Shown: positions 52,106 through 62,761 of the stretch, in pieces | Position numbering within the stretch: the stretch's first letter is position 1 | Layout: each line of letters begins with the position of its first letter | NCBI GenBank assembly: GCA_028683855.1 | Contig: JAQUHA010000005.1 | Location: forward strand, 62,001 to 126,000 | From: Desulfuromonadaceae bacterium | GTDB lineage: Bacteria > Desulfobacterota > Desulfuromonadia > Geobacterales > Pseudopelobacteraceae | Direction of reading: 5' to 3' | Length of the DNA stretch: 64,000 bases | Notes under the pieces: model-generated | What the model saw: the letters and a program-made list of their open reading frames with translations, nothing else | The model's database searches: none | What the model was told of the DNA's origin: nothing | Position numbers and translations under genes: made by a program

Positions 52106-53554
52106 ATGAAAAAGATACCCCGCAGCATTCTGACTATATGCCTGCTTGCGTCTGCAACAACTGCATTCGGAGCCGTAAAGTCAGGTAGTTTTACAGCAAC
52201 CCCTTTAATCGGTGGCTACAATTATGCCGATGACCCTAGTAAAGGAACATCTCTGGTACTTGGTGGACGTGCAGGCTACAACTTTACTCAAGCATTAGGG
52301 ATTGAAGCTGTATATGACTTTCTTTCAAAGGAAAAAGATCTTTCAGAGACCAAATTCAACGCTCACCGTTACGGTGGTCAGGCACTCTACCACTTCTTTC
52401 CAGACAGCACATTTGTCCCTTATATCGCCGCAGGTTACTCAGGAATAAGGTTTGACGGTAAGAGTATGGATGAGAAGGTTCACGGAGCTTTCGATTACGG
52501 TATCGGAGCAAAAATGTTTCTGTCTGACGATTTTGCGCTGCGCGGTGATGTACGCCACATTGTCTACAGCTATAAATCCGGCATTATGAGCAATCTTGAG
52601 TACACTCTCGGCGCATATTTTCAATTTGGCGCAGTAGAGCCGGTTGCAAAGGCTGTAACGCCTGCAGCTGCACCGGTTGCTGAACCGGAAATTGTCAAAG
52701 AGGAAGTTTTACCGCTTCCGGTTGCAACTCCACCTGCCGACTCAGATAACGACGGGGTAATTGACTCTATCGACACCTGCCCGAATACTCCCGCTAACGT
52801 GGCGGTTGACGACAAGGGGTGTCCACTTGATAGCGACAAGGATAAGGTATTTGATTATCTCGACAAATGCCCCGGAACACCTATCGGAACTCCTGTTGAC
52901 AGTGACGGCTGCCCCCTGGACACAGACAAGGACGGCGTAGCCGATTATCTTGATAAATGTCCTGATACACCTCCAGGATCAACTGTTGACGTAAGTGGTT
53001 GCATCCCTGATACGGACAGAGACGGTGTACCTGACTCATTGGATAAATGCCCCGAAACCCCTGCCGGTTCAGCAGTTGACATCACCGGCTGCCAGCCTGA
53101 TACGGATAAGGACGGCGTATTTGACTCTTTAGACAAATGCCCTGAAACACCTCCAGGCTCAACAGTAGACACAAACGGATGCTCACTGGAGGTGGCCAAA
53201 CAGTTTTGCGACAAGCCTTCGCTTGTTGCCATTACATTTGATACAAACAAATCGGATGTAAAGAGCAGATACAACGCCGGACTTGATGAGATTGGAAACT
53301 TTATGAAAACCTTCCCTAATTCAAAAGGCACAATAGAGGGGCATACGGATTCAATCGGAAGTGAAGCTTTAAATACCAAGCTCTCACAGGCACGAGCAGA
53401 GAGCGTAAGAGCCTACATAATCAATAAGTTTGGAATTGACGGCAGCCGTATTTCTGCAAAGGGTTACGGATCAGCAAAACCTGTAGCATCAAACAAAACT
53501 TCTTCCGGCAGAACCAAAAACCGTCGTATAGAAGCCGTTTTCAGCTGTGAATAG
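52106..53554 (+). CDS. OmpA-family outer membrane protein with TSP3-type calcium-binding repeats
   Basis: Signal MKKIPRSILTICLLASATTAFG; OmpA beta-barrel; DSDNDGV../DTDKDGV.. repeats; IEGHTDSIGSEALNTKLSQARAESV. Confidence 0.92.
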   Translation: MKKIPRSILTICLLASATTAFGAVKSGSFTATPLIGGYNYADDPSKGTSLVLGGRAGYNFTQALGIEAVYDFLSKEKDLSETKFNAHRYGGQALYHFFPDSTFVPYIAAGYSGIRFDGKSMDEKVHGAFDYGIGAKMFLSDDFALRGDVRHIVYSYKSGIMSNLEYTLGAYFQFGAVEPVAKAVTPAAAPVAEPEIVKEEVLPLPVATPPADSDNDGVIDSIDTCPNTPANVAVDDKGCPLDSDKDKVFDYLDKCPGTPIGTPVDSDGCPLDTDKDGVADYLDKCPDTPPGSTVDVSGCIPDTDRDGVPDSLDKCPETPAGSAVDITGCQPDTDKDGVFDSLDKCPETPPGSTVDTNGCSLEVAKQFCDKPSLVAITFDTNKSDVKSRYNAGLDEIGNFMKTFPNSKGTIEGHTDSIGSEALNTKLSQARAESVRAYIINKFGIDGSRISAKGYGSAKPVASNKTSSGRTKNRRIEAVFSCE

Positions 53555-53577
53555 ATCAGACAATAACGCATAAAATT

Positions 53578-53617
53578 GGGGGACTCCTTGCTGAAAAAGC
53601 AGGGAGTCCCCTTTTTT
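53578..53617 (+). terminator. Rho-independent terminator after the ompA-like gene
   Basis: GGGGACTCCtTGCT-gaaaa-AGCAgGGAGTCCCC-TTTTTT. Confidence 0.92.
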
Positions 53618-53653
53618 GATGCTGATTAAACAAATTAAGAAACGGAGATATTT

Positions 53654-54067
53654 ATGAGCATGATCAAAGAGTTTAAGGAGTTTGCCGTCAAGGGAAACGT
53701 AATTGATATGGCTGTAGGTATAATAATTGGTGCGGCTTTCGGTAAAATTATCAGTTCCCTCGTGGGCGATGTTGTAATGCCCCCGATTGGAGTTTTACTT
53801 GGCGGGGTAGACTTTTCAAATCTATCGGTTGTAATTCAGGAAGCCAACGACAAAAACCCAGCCGTTTTAATCAGATATGGTAAATTCATACAGTCTGTAG
53901 TTGACTTCACAATTATTGCTTTCTCAATTTTTATAGCTGTAAAAGCAATGAATTCCTTTAAGAGAAAAGAAGCCGCGATCGCTGCAGCTCCGCCGGCACC
54001 ATCAAATCAGGAGTTATTACTTACTGAAATACGAGATCTGCTTAAGCAGGATAAAATTGAGAAATAA
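53654..54067 (+). CDS. mscL: Large-conductance mechanosensitive channel
   Basis: [44 protein letters not shown]. Confidence 0.97.
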   Translation: MSMIKEFKEFAVKGNVIDMAVGIIIGAAFGKIISSLVGDVVMPPIGVLLGGVDFSNLSVVIQEANDKNPAVLIRYGKFIQSVVDFTIIAFSIFIAVKAMNSFKRKEAAIAAAPPAPSNQELLLTEIRDLLKQDKIEK

Positions 54068-54111
54068 TTTACTATACAAGTAGGAATTCAACAAACTTCT
54101 ACAACTACAGT

Positions 54112-54588
54112 TTACTCAACCCTTCTCCCTCTGGCTACCAGAACCACTCCGCTTTCAGTATTCATTATGATCTTCCTGCCGATTTTACCTCCAACATCCT
54201 TTGCTACAACAGGTATCCTGAACTCTTCCAGCATCTCAAGCACAAGCGTGATGTTTCGATCACCTATCATAAACATCTCCTGCCCTGTACCTGTAAGGTT
54301 TGCACCACCAAAAATCTTTGCCACCATATTTTCCCGACGACAACCGATCGACAACACCTTCATAAGAAGCTTTTCCATCGCAATGTTGCCATATTTAGGG
54401 GTTGCCAGCCCCTCGCCATTCCAGAACGGCAGCATTATATGGTTCATACCACCCTTATGGGTGAGCTTGTCCCACAAACAGACCGATACGCACGACCCCA
54501 GAACAGTGCTTATCTGGTACTCATCAGGTTCGGCAAAAATTGTTCCCGGATATAAAAAATGCCGTTTAACATTTTTCTCTTCAATCAC
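54112..54588 (-). CDS. cheD: Chemoreceptor glutamine deamidase CheD (copy 1)
   Basis: TVLGSCVSVCLWDKLTHKGGMNHIMLP. Confidence 0.92.
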   Translation of the reverse strand: MIEEKNVKRHFLYPGTIFAEPDEYQISTVLGSCVSVCLWDKLTHKGGMNHIMLPFWNGEGLATPKYGNIAMEKLLMKVLSIGCRRENMVAKIFGGANLTGTGQEMFMIGDRNITLVLEMLEEFRIPVVAKDVGGKIGRKIIMNTESGVVLVARGRRVE

Positions 54589-55484
54589 TGTTCCTTAGCC
54601 TCACTCATGTCATCAAAAAGAAACAGATTACCGGCTTCTGCCAGAGAATCCTGGTCATCCAGAATAGAACAGGGGGGGATAGCAACAATAAACTTTGTAC
54701 CTTCGCCCGGTGCGCTTACCAGCCTTATACTCCCCTGCATAAGATCTATCATTGCCTTGCTTATACTTAATCCGAGACCATGTCCGAGGTGAGATCTGGT
54801 TGTGCCGGTATCCAACTGAACAAAACGGTCAAATATCCTCTCCTGATCATCTAATGCGATTCCGACACCATGATCTTGGACGGTAACCTCCAGGCAGCCA
54901 TCCCCTGCAACGGAGTATGAGATTTCAACAGTTCCACCCTCATTACTGTATTCGATTGCATTTGACAGCAGATTGGAAATTACAATGTGAAATTTTTCGA
55001 AATCAATTACTACAACAGCATCAGTATTATCCCCATTGGAATTAAGTGATAATGATACATTCTTCTTAACAGCTGTATGCATGAACAGATCGACTACTTC
55101 TCGAAGAGCTGATTCAACATGAACCTTAACACAGTGTGGGTGTGTTTCACCCGCTTCCAGTTCTGCTGCCATAAAAATATTACGGAGCTGAAAATCAAGA
55201 TGATTTGCCTCTGAGCCTATTAATGATGCCAGAGCTTTAACCTCTTTATTATCTGAAACAATAAGTGCCAATTGACCAGCTAGCCCCATTATAGCGTTGA
55301 GCGGATTATTTATTTCATTTCTGATATTAGATAGAAAATTGGTTTTAAGCGATTCAGAGCGCTCCAGACGTTCGTTCATCTCAAGGAGTTTACGGTTTAC
55401 AACGCTTAAATCATGAAACGCCTTACGACTATTGGCAAAACGGTTTGAAAGCTCTTTAATCAAAGCATCGTCTGTAATATTCAT
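54585..55484 (-). CDS. Histidine kinase-like protein with Asn in place of the H-box His
   Basis: FLSNIRNEINNPLNAIMG; intact HATPase boxes (NLLSNAIEYS, DHGVGI, GHGLGLSI). Confidence 0.88.
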   Translation of the reverse strand: MNITDDALIKELSNRFANSRKAFHDLSVVNRKLLEMNERLERSESLKTNFLSNIRNEINNPLNAIMGLAGQLALIVSDNKEVKALASLIGSEANHLDFQLRNIFMAAELEAGETHPHCVKVHVESALREVVDLFMHTAVKKNVSLSLNSNGDNTDAVVVIDFEKFHIVISNLLSNAIEYSNEGGTVEISYSVAGDGCLEVTVQDHGVGIALDDQERIFDRFVQLDTGTTRSHLGHGLGLSISKAMIDLMQGSIRLVSAPGEGTKFIVAIPPCSILDDQDSLAEAGNLFLFDDMSEAKEQ

Positions 55485-55577
55485 GAATGACTCCTCGCTA
55501 TTTTACTCTGGACAAAACCGGGGCGCAGTTTTAAGCCGCGCCCCGAATATTATCCATACAGCTTTTACTGTTTCCGT

Positions 55578-56648
55578 CTAACTGCACAATCTCAGAACCT
55601 CGCCAGCAATATTCTGCAGCGGCATGATCTTGTTTACTCCGCCAAGCTTAACAGCCTCGTGAGGCATACCGTAGACAACGCACGTTGCTTCGTCCTGGGC
55701 AATTGTAATAGCGCCACCATCATGCATCTCTTTCATACCGTGAGCACCGTCGTCACCCATACCTGTCATAATGACGCCAACGGCATTCTTACCGGCATAA
55801 CGGGCAGCAGAGCGAAACAGAACGTCAACTGACGGTCGATGCCTCGATACAAGCGGTCCATCCTTTATCTCAACATAATATCTGGCACCGCTCCGTTTGA
55901 GAAGGGTATGATGATTACCGGGCGCAATCAGCGCTCTGCCACGAACAACGGTATCATTATCCTGCGCCTCCTTTACCGTTACCCGGCATATTGAGTCAAG
56001 CCGTTTTGCAAAGGCAGCAGTGAAATTCTCCGGCATATGCTGAACTATAACTATTCCGGGTGTATCTTCCGGCAGCATCTCCAGAAAAACTCTGAGAGCC
56101 TCTGTCCCGCCTGTTGAAGCACCGACAACTACAACCTTTTCAGTAGTCAGTATCATAGCTTTGTTATTCGGCTTTTCCATAATAACATCTGCCGAGTATT
56201 TCGGAGCGACCTCCTTCATTGTACGCATCGCTCTAAGAGGCCCAAGACGAGCAGCAGCAGCCCCTTTTACCGCATCACATATCCGTGTTTTGGACTCCTC
56301 AATAAACTGTTTGGTCCCCATTTTAGGCTTTGTAATTATATCTACAGCCCCATATTCAAGTGCTTTAAGAGCAGTTTCACTGCCGCTCTCAGCAAGACTG
56401 GAGCACATGACTACCGGTATCGGGTGCTGACTCATAAGTTTCTGCAGAAAAGTAAGACCGTCCATGCGCGGCATCTCAACATCAAGCGTTATTACATCAG
56501 GAACAACGGTTCTCATCCTCTCCGCCGCCAGAATCGGATCTGCAGCGCTCCCGACCACTTCAATTTCAGGATCGGCACTCAGGATATCGCATAGTGTCTG
56601 ACGCACCAGAGCAGAGTCGTCTATTATCAAAACTTTTATTTTCTTCAT
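55578..56648 (-). CDS. cheB: Chemotaxis protein-glutamate methylesterase CheB
   Basis: Receiver + [13 protein letters not shown]...QHMPENFT. Confidence 0.96.
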   Translation of the reverse strand: MKKIKVLIIDDSALVRQTLCDILSADPEIEVVGSAADPILAAERMRTVVPDVITLDVEMPRMDGLTFLQKLMSQHPIPVVMCSSLAESGSETALKALEYGAVDIITKPKMGTKQFIEESKTRICDAVKGAAAARLGPLRAMRTMKEVAPKYSADVIMEKPNNKAMILTTEKVVVVGASTGGTEALRVFLEMLPEDTPGIVIVQHMPENFTAAFAKRLDSICRVTVKEAQDNDTVVRGRALIAPGNHHTLLKRSGARYYVEIKDGPLVSRHRPSVDVLFRSAARYAGKNAVGVIMTGMGDDGAHGMKEMHDGGAITIAQDEATCVVYGMPHEAVKLGGVNKIMPLQNIAGEVLRLCS

Positions 56649-57154
56649 AAATTCATTTCCTCACTTATAACTTCCCTGCCACGCATCTTACGCATATACA
56701 CATCACCGCTTCGAGTGCAGAAAAAGAGTTTACGCCCCTGTAGACCACCCGTATCACGAGCTGAAATATTAAATCCAAGTTCACTCAAAATTTTTTCAGC
56801 CGCCGTGACATTCTGATCACCAATAGTTTTTTTCTGTGACTTTTTTTCAGCTACATTCAGTACCTGCGCACCACCAAAAAGCTTTACAACAAGATCATTG
56901 CCAACCCCGTTCTGCCTAATTTTGTCGTTAATGTGTCTGATAGCCGTATCTACATAACGAAAATCGCTCTCCGAACCAAAATTTTCAGGGAGCATTGCGT
57001 GACAGATTGCAGCAAAAGATTTTGAAGAAGAGAACATTGTAACAGCCACGCACGAGCCAAGAACTGTAGACACAAGTAAAGGTTTTCTTGAGACGACTAC
57101 CTCACCAGGCTTGAGATAAACGCTGTGAGTATGCGACTCAAAAAGAGATTTCAC
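56645..57154 (-). CDS. cheD: CheD (copy 2)
   Basis: [14 protein letters not shown]...AICHAMLP. Confidence 0.92.
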   Translation of the reverse strand: MKSLFESHTHSVYLKPGEVVVSRKPLLVSTVLGSCVAVTMFSSSKSFAAICHAMLPENFGSESDFRYVDTAIRHINDKIRQNGVGNDLVVKLFGGAQVLNVAEKKSQKKTIGDQNVTAAEKILSELGFNISARDTGGLQGRKLFFCTRSGDVYMRKMRGREVISEEMNL

Positions 57155-58017
57155 TTCCGGTAGACTGTTGAAGCTACCGCTTTAAAATCTACATCCAGAC
57201 CGCTAAGAGTTTCTGAGTGTCCAATAAACAGATAGCCACCAGGTTTCAACTGTTTGTAAAACTTTCGCATTAAAGTCTGTTGAGTCGGTTTATCGAAATA
57301 GATAACAACATTACGGCAGAAAATTATGTCCATTTTCTCCGATATGCCGAAATCATCGTCCATAAAGTTGAGTCTCCTGAAGGAGATCATGGAGCGGAGA
57401 TGTGGAGCAATGCGTACAAGAGATTTTGATTTTTCACGACTGCGTGTCAGATATTTCTTTTTAAGATTAAGAGGTATCGGATCTGTTCTCTCTTCCGGAT
57501 AGATCCCGTTTTTGGCTATCTGCAGCACCTGCGTGCAGATATCCGATGCCATGATAGCTGCCTTGAATTCTGGGCGACTGGCTGCAAACTCTGACAAAAC
57601 TATAGCCAGTGTATAAGGCTCTTCCCCTGTGGAGCAGCCGGCACTCCAGATTCGAACAGGATCTCGAAACACATCACCACGCGCCTGAAGAATGTTTGGG
57701 AGTGCCGTTTTTACCATATAATCAAAATGCCCCGGTTCACGAAAAAAATCGGTCTTGTTGGTAGTAACAACATCAATCAGATGGATAAGTTCTGCAACCC
57801 TCCCCTCTGCACTGAAAACATAGTTACTGTACTCTTCAAATGAGTGAATACTGTTCGCCTTAAGCCGCTTCTGCAGACGGGCTTCAAGCATGGTCTTTTT
57901 TGCAGGGGGCATTTTAATACCGACATAATCGTATATAAAAGAGCTGAAGCGGCTGAACTCACGATCAGAGAGTGTTGCCGGCAGCCGAGGGCTCAAATCG
58001 CTGCGTGGGGCTGTCAC
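57151..58017 (-). CDS. cheR: Chemotaxis methyltransferase CheR
   Basis: TTNKTDFFREPGHF; IWSAGCSTGEEPYTLAI; DIIFCRNVVIYFD. Confidence 0.96.
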   Translation of the reverse strand: MTAPRSDLSPRLPATLSDREFSRFSSFIYDYVGIKMPPAKKTMLEARLQKRLKANSIHSFEEYSNYVFSAEGRVAELIHLIDVVTTNKTDFFREPGHFDYMVKTALPNILQARGDVFRDPVRIWSAGCSTGEEPYTLAIVLSEFAASRPEFKAAIMASDICTQVLQIAKNGIYPEERTDPIPLNLKKKYLTRSREKSKSLVRIAPHLRSMISFRRLNFMDDDFGISEKMDIIFCRNVVIYFDKPTQQTLMRKFYKQLKPGGYLFIGHSETLSGLDVDFKAVASTVYRK

Positions 58018-60146
58018 AGAATTTCCTTTTCCGACTGTTCAACGGTCTGCAGAAGTACTCCCATATCAAGAATAAGAGCAACCGTACCGTCTCCAAGAAT
58101 TGTTGCGCCGGAAACACCCTTAACATCGTGATACATTTTACCGAGGGATTTTATAACAGTCTGATGTTCACCCACCACATGATCCACAACAAAACCGACT
58201 TTAGATCCATGAATATTTGCAATTACTATCTGCTCTATCTCAGGCGGATTATCGTTTATATCGAACTGCTGACGCAGAGGAATGTATGGAATAATCACTC
58301 CACGTACATTAGCCAGGTTGCGTCCGTGAGAGTTGGCAACATCCTCCTTGGTCAACTCTACACACTCTTCAACTGACGCAAGCGGGAGTACAAAATGATC
58401 CTTACCGATCTTTACCAGCAGGCTGTCTATAATAGCGAGAGTCAAGGGGATTTTAAGTGTTATGGTAGTACCGGTTCCACGTGTACTTTCAACTTCAATC
58501 GACCCACGCAGACCATCTATTCCACGCTTTACCACATCCATTCCAACACCGCGTCCGGAGACACTCGTAACTTTATCTGCAGTTGAAAAACCGGGTGCAA
58601 ATATCTGCGAATATATCTCCTTGTCTGAGACCTCTGCGGAAGCGGAAAGGAGACCTCTTTCGACTGCTTTGGCTCGAATACGATCACGATCAAGACCTGC
58701 ACCATCATCACGGATAGTGACTAGAACAGAATCACCCGAGTGCTCGGCACCAAGATAGACAGTACCGCGTGACGATTTTCCGGCGGCAGTACGAACGGCA
58801 GGCATTTCAATCCCGTGATCAATACTGTTGCGTATAATATGAACCAGCGGATCGTTAAGCTTCTCTATTACAGTCTTATCCAGCTCGGTTTCTGCACCGA
58901 AAGTTTCCATCTCAATCTCTTTGCCAAGCTCGCTGGAAAGGTCGCGCACCAGACGCTTGAACTTGCTGAATGTACTACCAATCGGCAGCATTCTGATATT
59001 GAGAGCCGTATCCCTCAGTTCGTTGGTAAGTCGTTCAACCTCTTCCGAAATGGAGATAAAAGTCGGATCACCCCCAGCGAGAGAAACCTGAGTCAAGTGC
59101 GCCTGAACAGTTACCATCTCGCCGACAAGATTGATAAGCTGATCCAGACGTTCAGCCGGAACGCGAATGCTCGCTGCAGACTCGGTTGGCGGAGTTTCGC
59201 TCCGCTCTTTACGCACGCTCTTTACGTGCTGCTGTTCAAGCAGCGCCGACTGTACCTTTTCAGGCGAAACAATCCCCTGCTCAATAAGCAGCTCTCCGAA
59301 TCGTTTCTGCAGCATCAATACCTTCTGCATCTCAATCGGCGAAAGATCGCCACGCTCTACAAGAATATCGCCAAGCTTTTTATACCCCTGTTCCTTGTCA
59401 ATCAAACCGCTTTTATCAATCAGCTCAATTTTAAGTTCACAGTCATCCTCTACAAAGATAAAGACATCTTTTATCGCATCCTCACCACGAGTAGTTGTGA
59501 GAATAACATCCCAATATATATAGCAGTTTTCAGCTACCAACTTATCAAGCTCAGGCACATCATCAAGCTGGGCAACAACGTGCGCAGTACCAAGATCACG
59601 CAATTCGTTTATGAGTGATATTGGATTAGTACCGCACATAAGAATGTTTGTGACCGGGCGGAAACGTATTCGCCAGGTACTCTCATTCGCCAGCTCTTCC
59701 TCTGATACCTTTGGAAGATTTATTGCCGAGACATCGGGAGACCCCTTCTGAGGAAGTTCAACCTGCGGCACAAGTTGACGCAAGCCGGCTATAATTGCAT
59801 CACCGTCACTACGATCAACCTCTTCACCCTCTGGAATATTCAACAGGTAGGAAATATGATCGCGGGATTTAAGAGTCAGATCAAGCAACCGTTTGGTAAC
59901 TGTCATTCTCCCGTTACGCACCATATCAAAAACAGTTTCCACTTCATGTGTAAAGGAGGCAATTTCATCAAAACCAAACATAGCCCCGGAGCCCTTAATC
60001 GTATGCATGGCTCTGAAAACCCTGTTAATCAGGTCGCTATCATCCGGTGTCTCCTCAAGCTCCAGCAGAGAAGTCTCCAGTTCAGTAAGCAGTTCACTGG
60101 CTTCGTCGCGATATGTTGCTACAGCTTCTTCCATCATACGCATCAC
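58014..60146 (-). CDS. cheA: Chemotaxis histidine kinase CheA with additional GspE/PilB-N-like segment
   Basis: Hpt AMHTIKGSGAMFGF; HATPase DGAGLDRDRI; CheW-like C-terminus; internal KLGDILVERGDLSPIEMQKVLMLQKRFGELLIEQGIVS. Confidence 0.95.
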   Translation of the reverse strand: MMRMMEEAVATYRDEASELLTELETSLLELEETPDDSDLINRVFRAMHTIKGSGAMFGFDEIASFTHEVETVFDMVRNGRMTVTKRLLDLTLKSRDHISYLLNIPEGEEVDRSDGDAIIAGLRQLVPQVELPQKGSPDVSAINLPKVSEEELANESTWRIRFRPVTNILMCGTNPISLINELRDLGTAHVVAQLDDVPELDKLVAENCYIYWDVILTTTRGEDAIKDVFIFVEDDCELKIELIDKSGLIDKEQGYKKLGDILVERGDLSPIEMQKVLMLQKRFGELLIEQGIVSPEKVQSALLEQQHVKSVRKERSETPPTESAASIRVPAERLDQLINLVGEMVTVQAHLTQVSLAGGDPTFISISEEVERLTNELRDTALNIRMLPIGSTFSKFKRLVRDLSSELGKEIEMETFGAETELDKTVIEKLNDPLVHIIRNSIDHGIEMPAVRTAAGKSSRGTVYLGAEHSGDSVLVTIRDDGAGLDRDRIRAKAVERGLLSASAEVSDKEIYSQIFAPGFSTADKVTSVSGRGVGMDVVKRGIDGLRGSIEVESTRGTGTTITLKIPLTLAIIDSLLVKIGKDHFVLPLASVEECVELTKEDVANSHGRNLANVRGVIIPYIPLRQQFDINDNPPEIEQIVIANIHGSKVGFVVDHVVGEHQTVIKSLGKMYHDVKGVSGATILGDGTVALILDMGVLLQTVEQSEKEIL

Positions 60147-60151
60147 CCCTT

Positions 60152-60219
60152 AAATGCAACTCTGAATTTTGAATTTTTTTCTGTTTTTCAAGCTGCAATT
60201 CAAAATTACTACTGCATTT
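60152..60219 (-). promoter_or_regulatory. Long inverted repeat between cheY and cheA
   Basis: AAATGCA/TGCATTT outer and AATTTTGAATT/AATTCAAAATT inner arms. Confidence 0.5.
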
Positions 60220-60583
60220 ACCCCAACACTTTTTTGACGACAGCAATTAACTGCTCCGGCTTAAATGGCTTTACAATCCAGCCGGTAGCTCCGGCTGCCT
60301 TACCTTCAGCCTTTTTTGTATCATTAGATTCGGTTGTCAGCATTACAATCGGAATGAACTTGTTTAGCGACCCTGCCCTGACCCCCTTAATTAAACCTAT
60401 GCCATCCATATTCGGCATATTAAGATCGGTAAGAAGCATATCGACCTTTTGAGTATTCAGCTTATTGAGCGCATCACGTCCATCGACCGCTTCAACAACA
60501 TCATACCCATTCTGCTTCAGGGTAAATGCGACCATCTGCCTGACACTGGCTGAATCATCAGCCGACATTATTAATTTTGCCAT
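60218..60583 (-). CDS. cheY: CheY-type response regulator
   Basis: SADDSASVRQMVAFTLKQNGYDVVEA...LLTDLNMPNMDG. Confidence 0.93.
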   Translation of the reverse strand: MAKLIMSADDSASVRQMVAFTLKQNGYDVVEAVDGRDALNKLNTQKVDMLLTDLNMPNMDGIGLIKGVRAGSLNKFIPIVMLTTESNDTKKAEGKAAGATGWIVKPFKPEQLIAVVKKVLG

Positions 60584-60945
60584 TAGTTGCTACCTCCAAA
60601 CCAGATACAGGTGGAATCATTATTATGCTTGCAGAAGGCATGACGTTCAGCTCCGCTATTGGCAATAACATCATCCAAAGCCTTAGGGCGTACCCCCTGA
60701 TACGAAAATATCTTACCGCTGTTCGCGGCACTTTTACAGGCTGAGCATAGAATCTGCACCCCTGTAATATCAATTTCTACTGAAGAGTCAAACTCAATCA
60801 GAACCGAACTGGATGAATGGAGTGATTCACTGACAATTCGAGAAAAATCTGATGCATTCTCAATTGTCAAACGATCTCCGCTCGTAATTACTATTGATCC
60901 GTTTTCGCGAACCGAACTGTTAAGTGGCATATTAGCTCCTGTCAA
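60583..60945 (-). CDS. STAS-domain protein
   Basis: Short acidic protein SVLIEFDSSVEIDITGVQILCSACKSAANSGK. Confidence 0.8.
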   Translation of the reverse strand: MTGANMPLNSSVRENGSIVITSGDRLTIENASDFSRIVSESLHSSSSVLIEFDSSVEIDITGVQILCSACKSAANSGKIFSYQGVRPKALDDVIANSGAERHAFCKHNNDSTCIWFGGSN

Positions 60946-62750
60946 AACAAATCTACATTATCTCCAAACTCTGATTCATCAATACTGCTGTTTACAGCAA
61001 CCTGGCTAACTATGGCACTCTGCCCGCTTCTCTTGCGAGCAAGAGCCTCATGTATATGCCGTTCACTCTCCATAGTGTAGTGAGCTTCCATGTGACGCAG
61101 ATTCTCTTTAAACTCATTACTGGCAGGTTCAATTCTTCTCGACTCTGCAACAATTAACTCGAGGTTGGCTAAAACAGTATCAGCCATCCCCTTCGTCTGT
61201 TCATGAACCACAACTCCCGCTGTTGCGCGCTCAACGTCTTCCGTAAGAGTAAGAACCCGACTTTTAAGAGATGAAAGCACATGATTCATCTCGGAATTCA
61301 TACTCCCCAGGCTGCCGAGCGTAGCAGCCAGTTCGCTCTGCATGGCGGATATTCTTGTTCCAAGCTGATTTTCGTCATCTTCGGAATCCAGTAGCAGATA
61401 CTCTGTAACTGAATGAATTTCTGTCAGGGTAGCAGCAACAGAATCTGTCTGCCGCACCGCTTCGTCTGATAGTCGCTTGATAGCTTCAGCCAGAACTCCT
61501 AAAGCAGCCCCCTCAGGACCGGTAAGCGCAGCCTTGATCTGCGAATTAAGCGCAATAAGATCAATCTCAGAACCTATAGTTTCAATATCTGTAACAAAGG
61601 CGGCAATCTCATCAATAGTCTGAGCGACCTTCTTCATAGTCTCAGTCATTGTTCTGTCAGCATCCGCACATGATGACAGAACAGAGGTGACAGCCGCCAT
61701 GCCGTTGCTCATTACATCAACAAAAGATGAGCCGCCTGAATCAGCAGCACCTGTTATGGTTGCAGTATCCTCGGCAATTACAGACTGTTTACGGGCTATT
61801 TCACGCAGGTTTTCTATTATTATGCAGACCGCATTGTAGAGTTCACCTGAAGCAAAACGGAGCTGCGCCTCCTGCAGTTCACACACATCGCCAGCCTCGA
61901 TAACAAGCCTTTGTAAACCTGCATTATTATCCGCAGATAGATTTGCATCGGATAATTCAGATGTAAGCCGTTCAAGAGCCTCTACAACGTGCTCAAGCTG
62001 TTGACGCGTCATATCATGCATCTGCATAGACGATACAACCTCACTTATGCTGACAGTAACCTCGTTGGAAACAACAGCAACTGTCTCCCCAAAACGGTTA
62101 CAGCTTTCATTAATCTGAACAAGTGAATGTAAATTCTCAGCAGTGTCATGCAGAATTGATTTTACTTTAGTATTCTGTTGAGCCTCAGTAGAACGAACGT
62201 CAGCAAGATTTGCCGCTATCATAGTAAAAAGGAGTTGGCGATGAGCCATAATACCGGCTGACTTTTCGTTAACCTGATGCGAAAGCTTTTCTACATCCAT
62301 TGCCAGATTAACAAAACCGCTGCCCAGTTCGCCAAGACGTGCGCTCTCAATTTTTGTGGATATACTAAGCATTCGAAGTGTCTTGTTCATCTTCTGAAAA
62401 CCTTCCAGCGGTTCTGAAAGTTTATCCAGAAGAGTCTGAACCTGCTGGAGAGTGGCGCAACTGTCGGCACTCCGCGATCTTGCGCTCGCCAGATAAGAAT
62501 CCATATCAGCCATCATACGCTCAAGACTCATTGTAAGAGATTTTACATTATCACCGGAGACCGTCGCTACAAGCTGATTAGCCATACCGGAAATTTCAGC
62601 AGAGCGCTGATAGAACATCTGCAGTTCTGACCCGATCTGAAGAAATACATCTTCAGTTGTTCCAGCCATGCGCTTTAAAATATCGATTGACGGCTTGATA
62701 ATCTCCCGCCAACCTGAAATTTCAGTATTTTTACCGGTGTCTAAAATCAT
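60942..62750 (-). CDS. Soluble methyl-accepting chemotaxis-like protein (no obvious TM)
   Basis: Long coiled coil; IGSEIDLIALNSQIKAALTGPEGAALGVLAEAIKRLSDEAVRQTDSVA. Confidence 0.75.
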   Translation of the reverse strand: MILDTGKNTEISGWREIIKPSIDILKRMAGTTEDVFLQIGSELQMFYQRSAEISGMANQLVATVSGDNVKSLTMSLERMMADMDSYLASARSRSADSCATLQQVQTLLDKLSEPLEGFQKMNKTLRMLSISTKIESARLGELGSGFVNLAMDVEKLSHQVNEKSAGIMAHRQLLFTMIAANLADVRSTEAQQNTKVKSILHDTAENLHSLVQINESCNRFGETVAVVSNEVTVSISEVVSSMQMHDMTRQQLEHVVEALERLTSELSDANLSADNNAGLQRLVIEAGDVCELQEAQLRFASGELYNAVCIIIENLREIARKQSVIAEDTATITGAADSGGSSFVDVMSNGMAAVTSVLSSCADADRTMTETMKKVAQTIDEIAAFVTDIETIGSEIDLIALNSQIKAALTGPEGAALGVLAEAIKRLSDEAVRQTDSVAATLTEIHSVTEYLLLDSEDDENQLGTRISAMQSELAATLGSLGSMNSEMNHVLSSLKSRVLTLTEDVERATAGVVVHEQTKGMADTVLANLELIVAESRRIEPASNEFKENLRHMEAHYTMESERHIHEALARKRSGQSAIVSQVAVNSSIDESEFGDNVDLF

Positions 62751-62761
62751 CTTATAAATTC

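Noticed and set aside
58815-59618. 267-aa plus-strand ORF opposite cheA
   Set aside because: Antisense to the well-supported CheA coding sequence.
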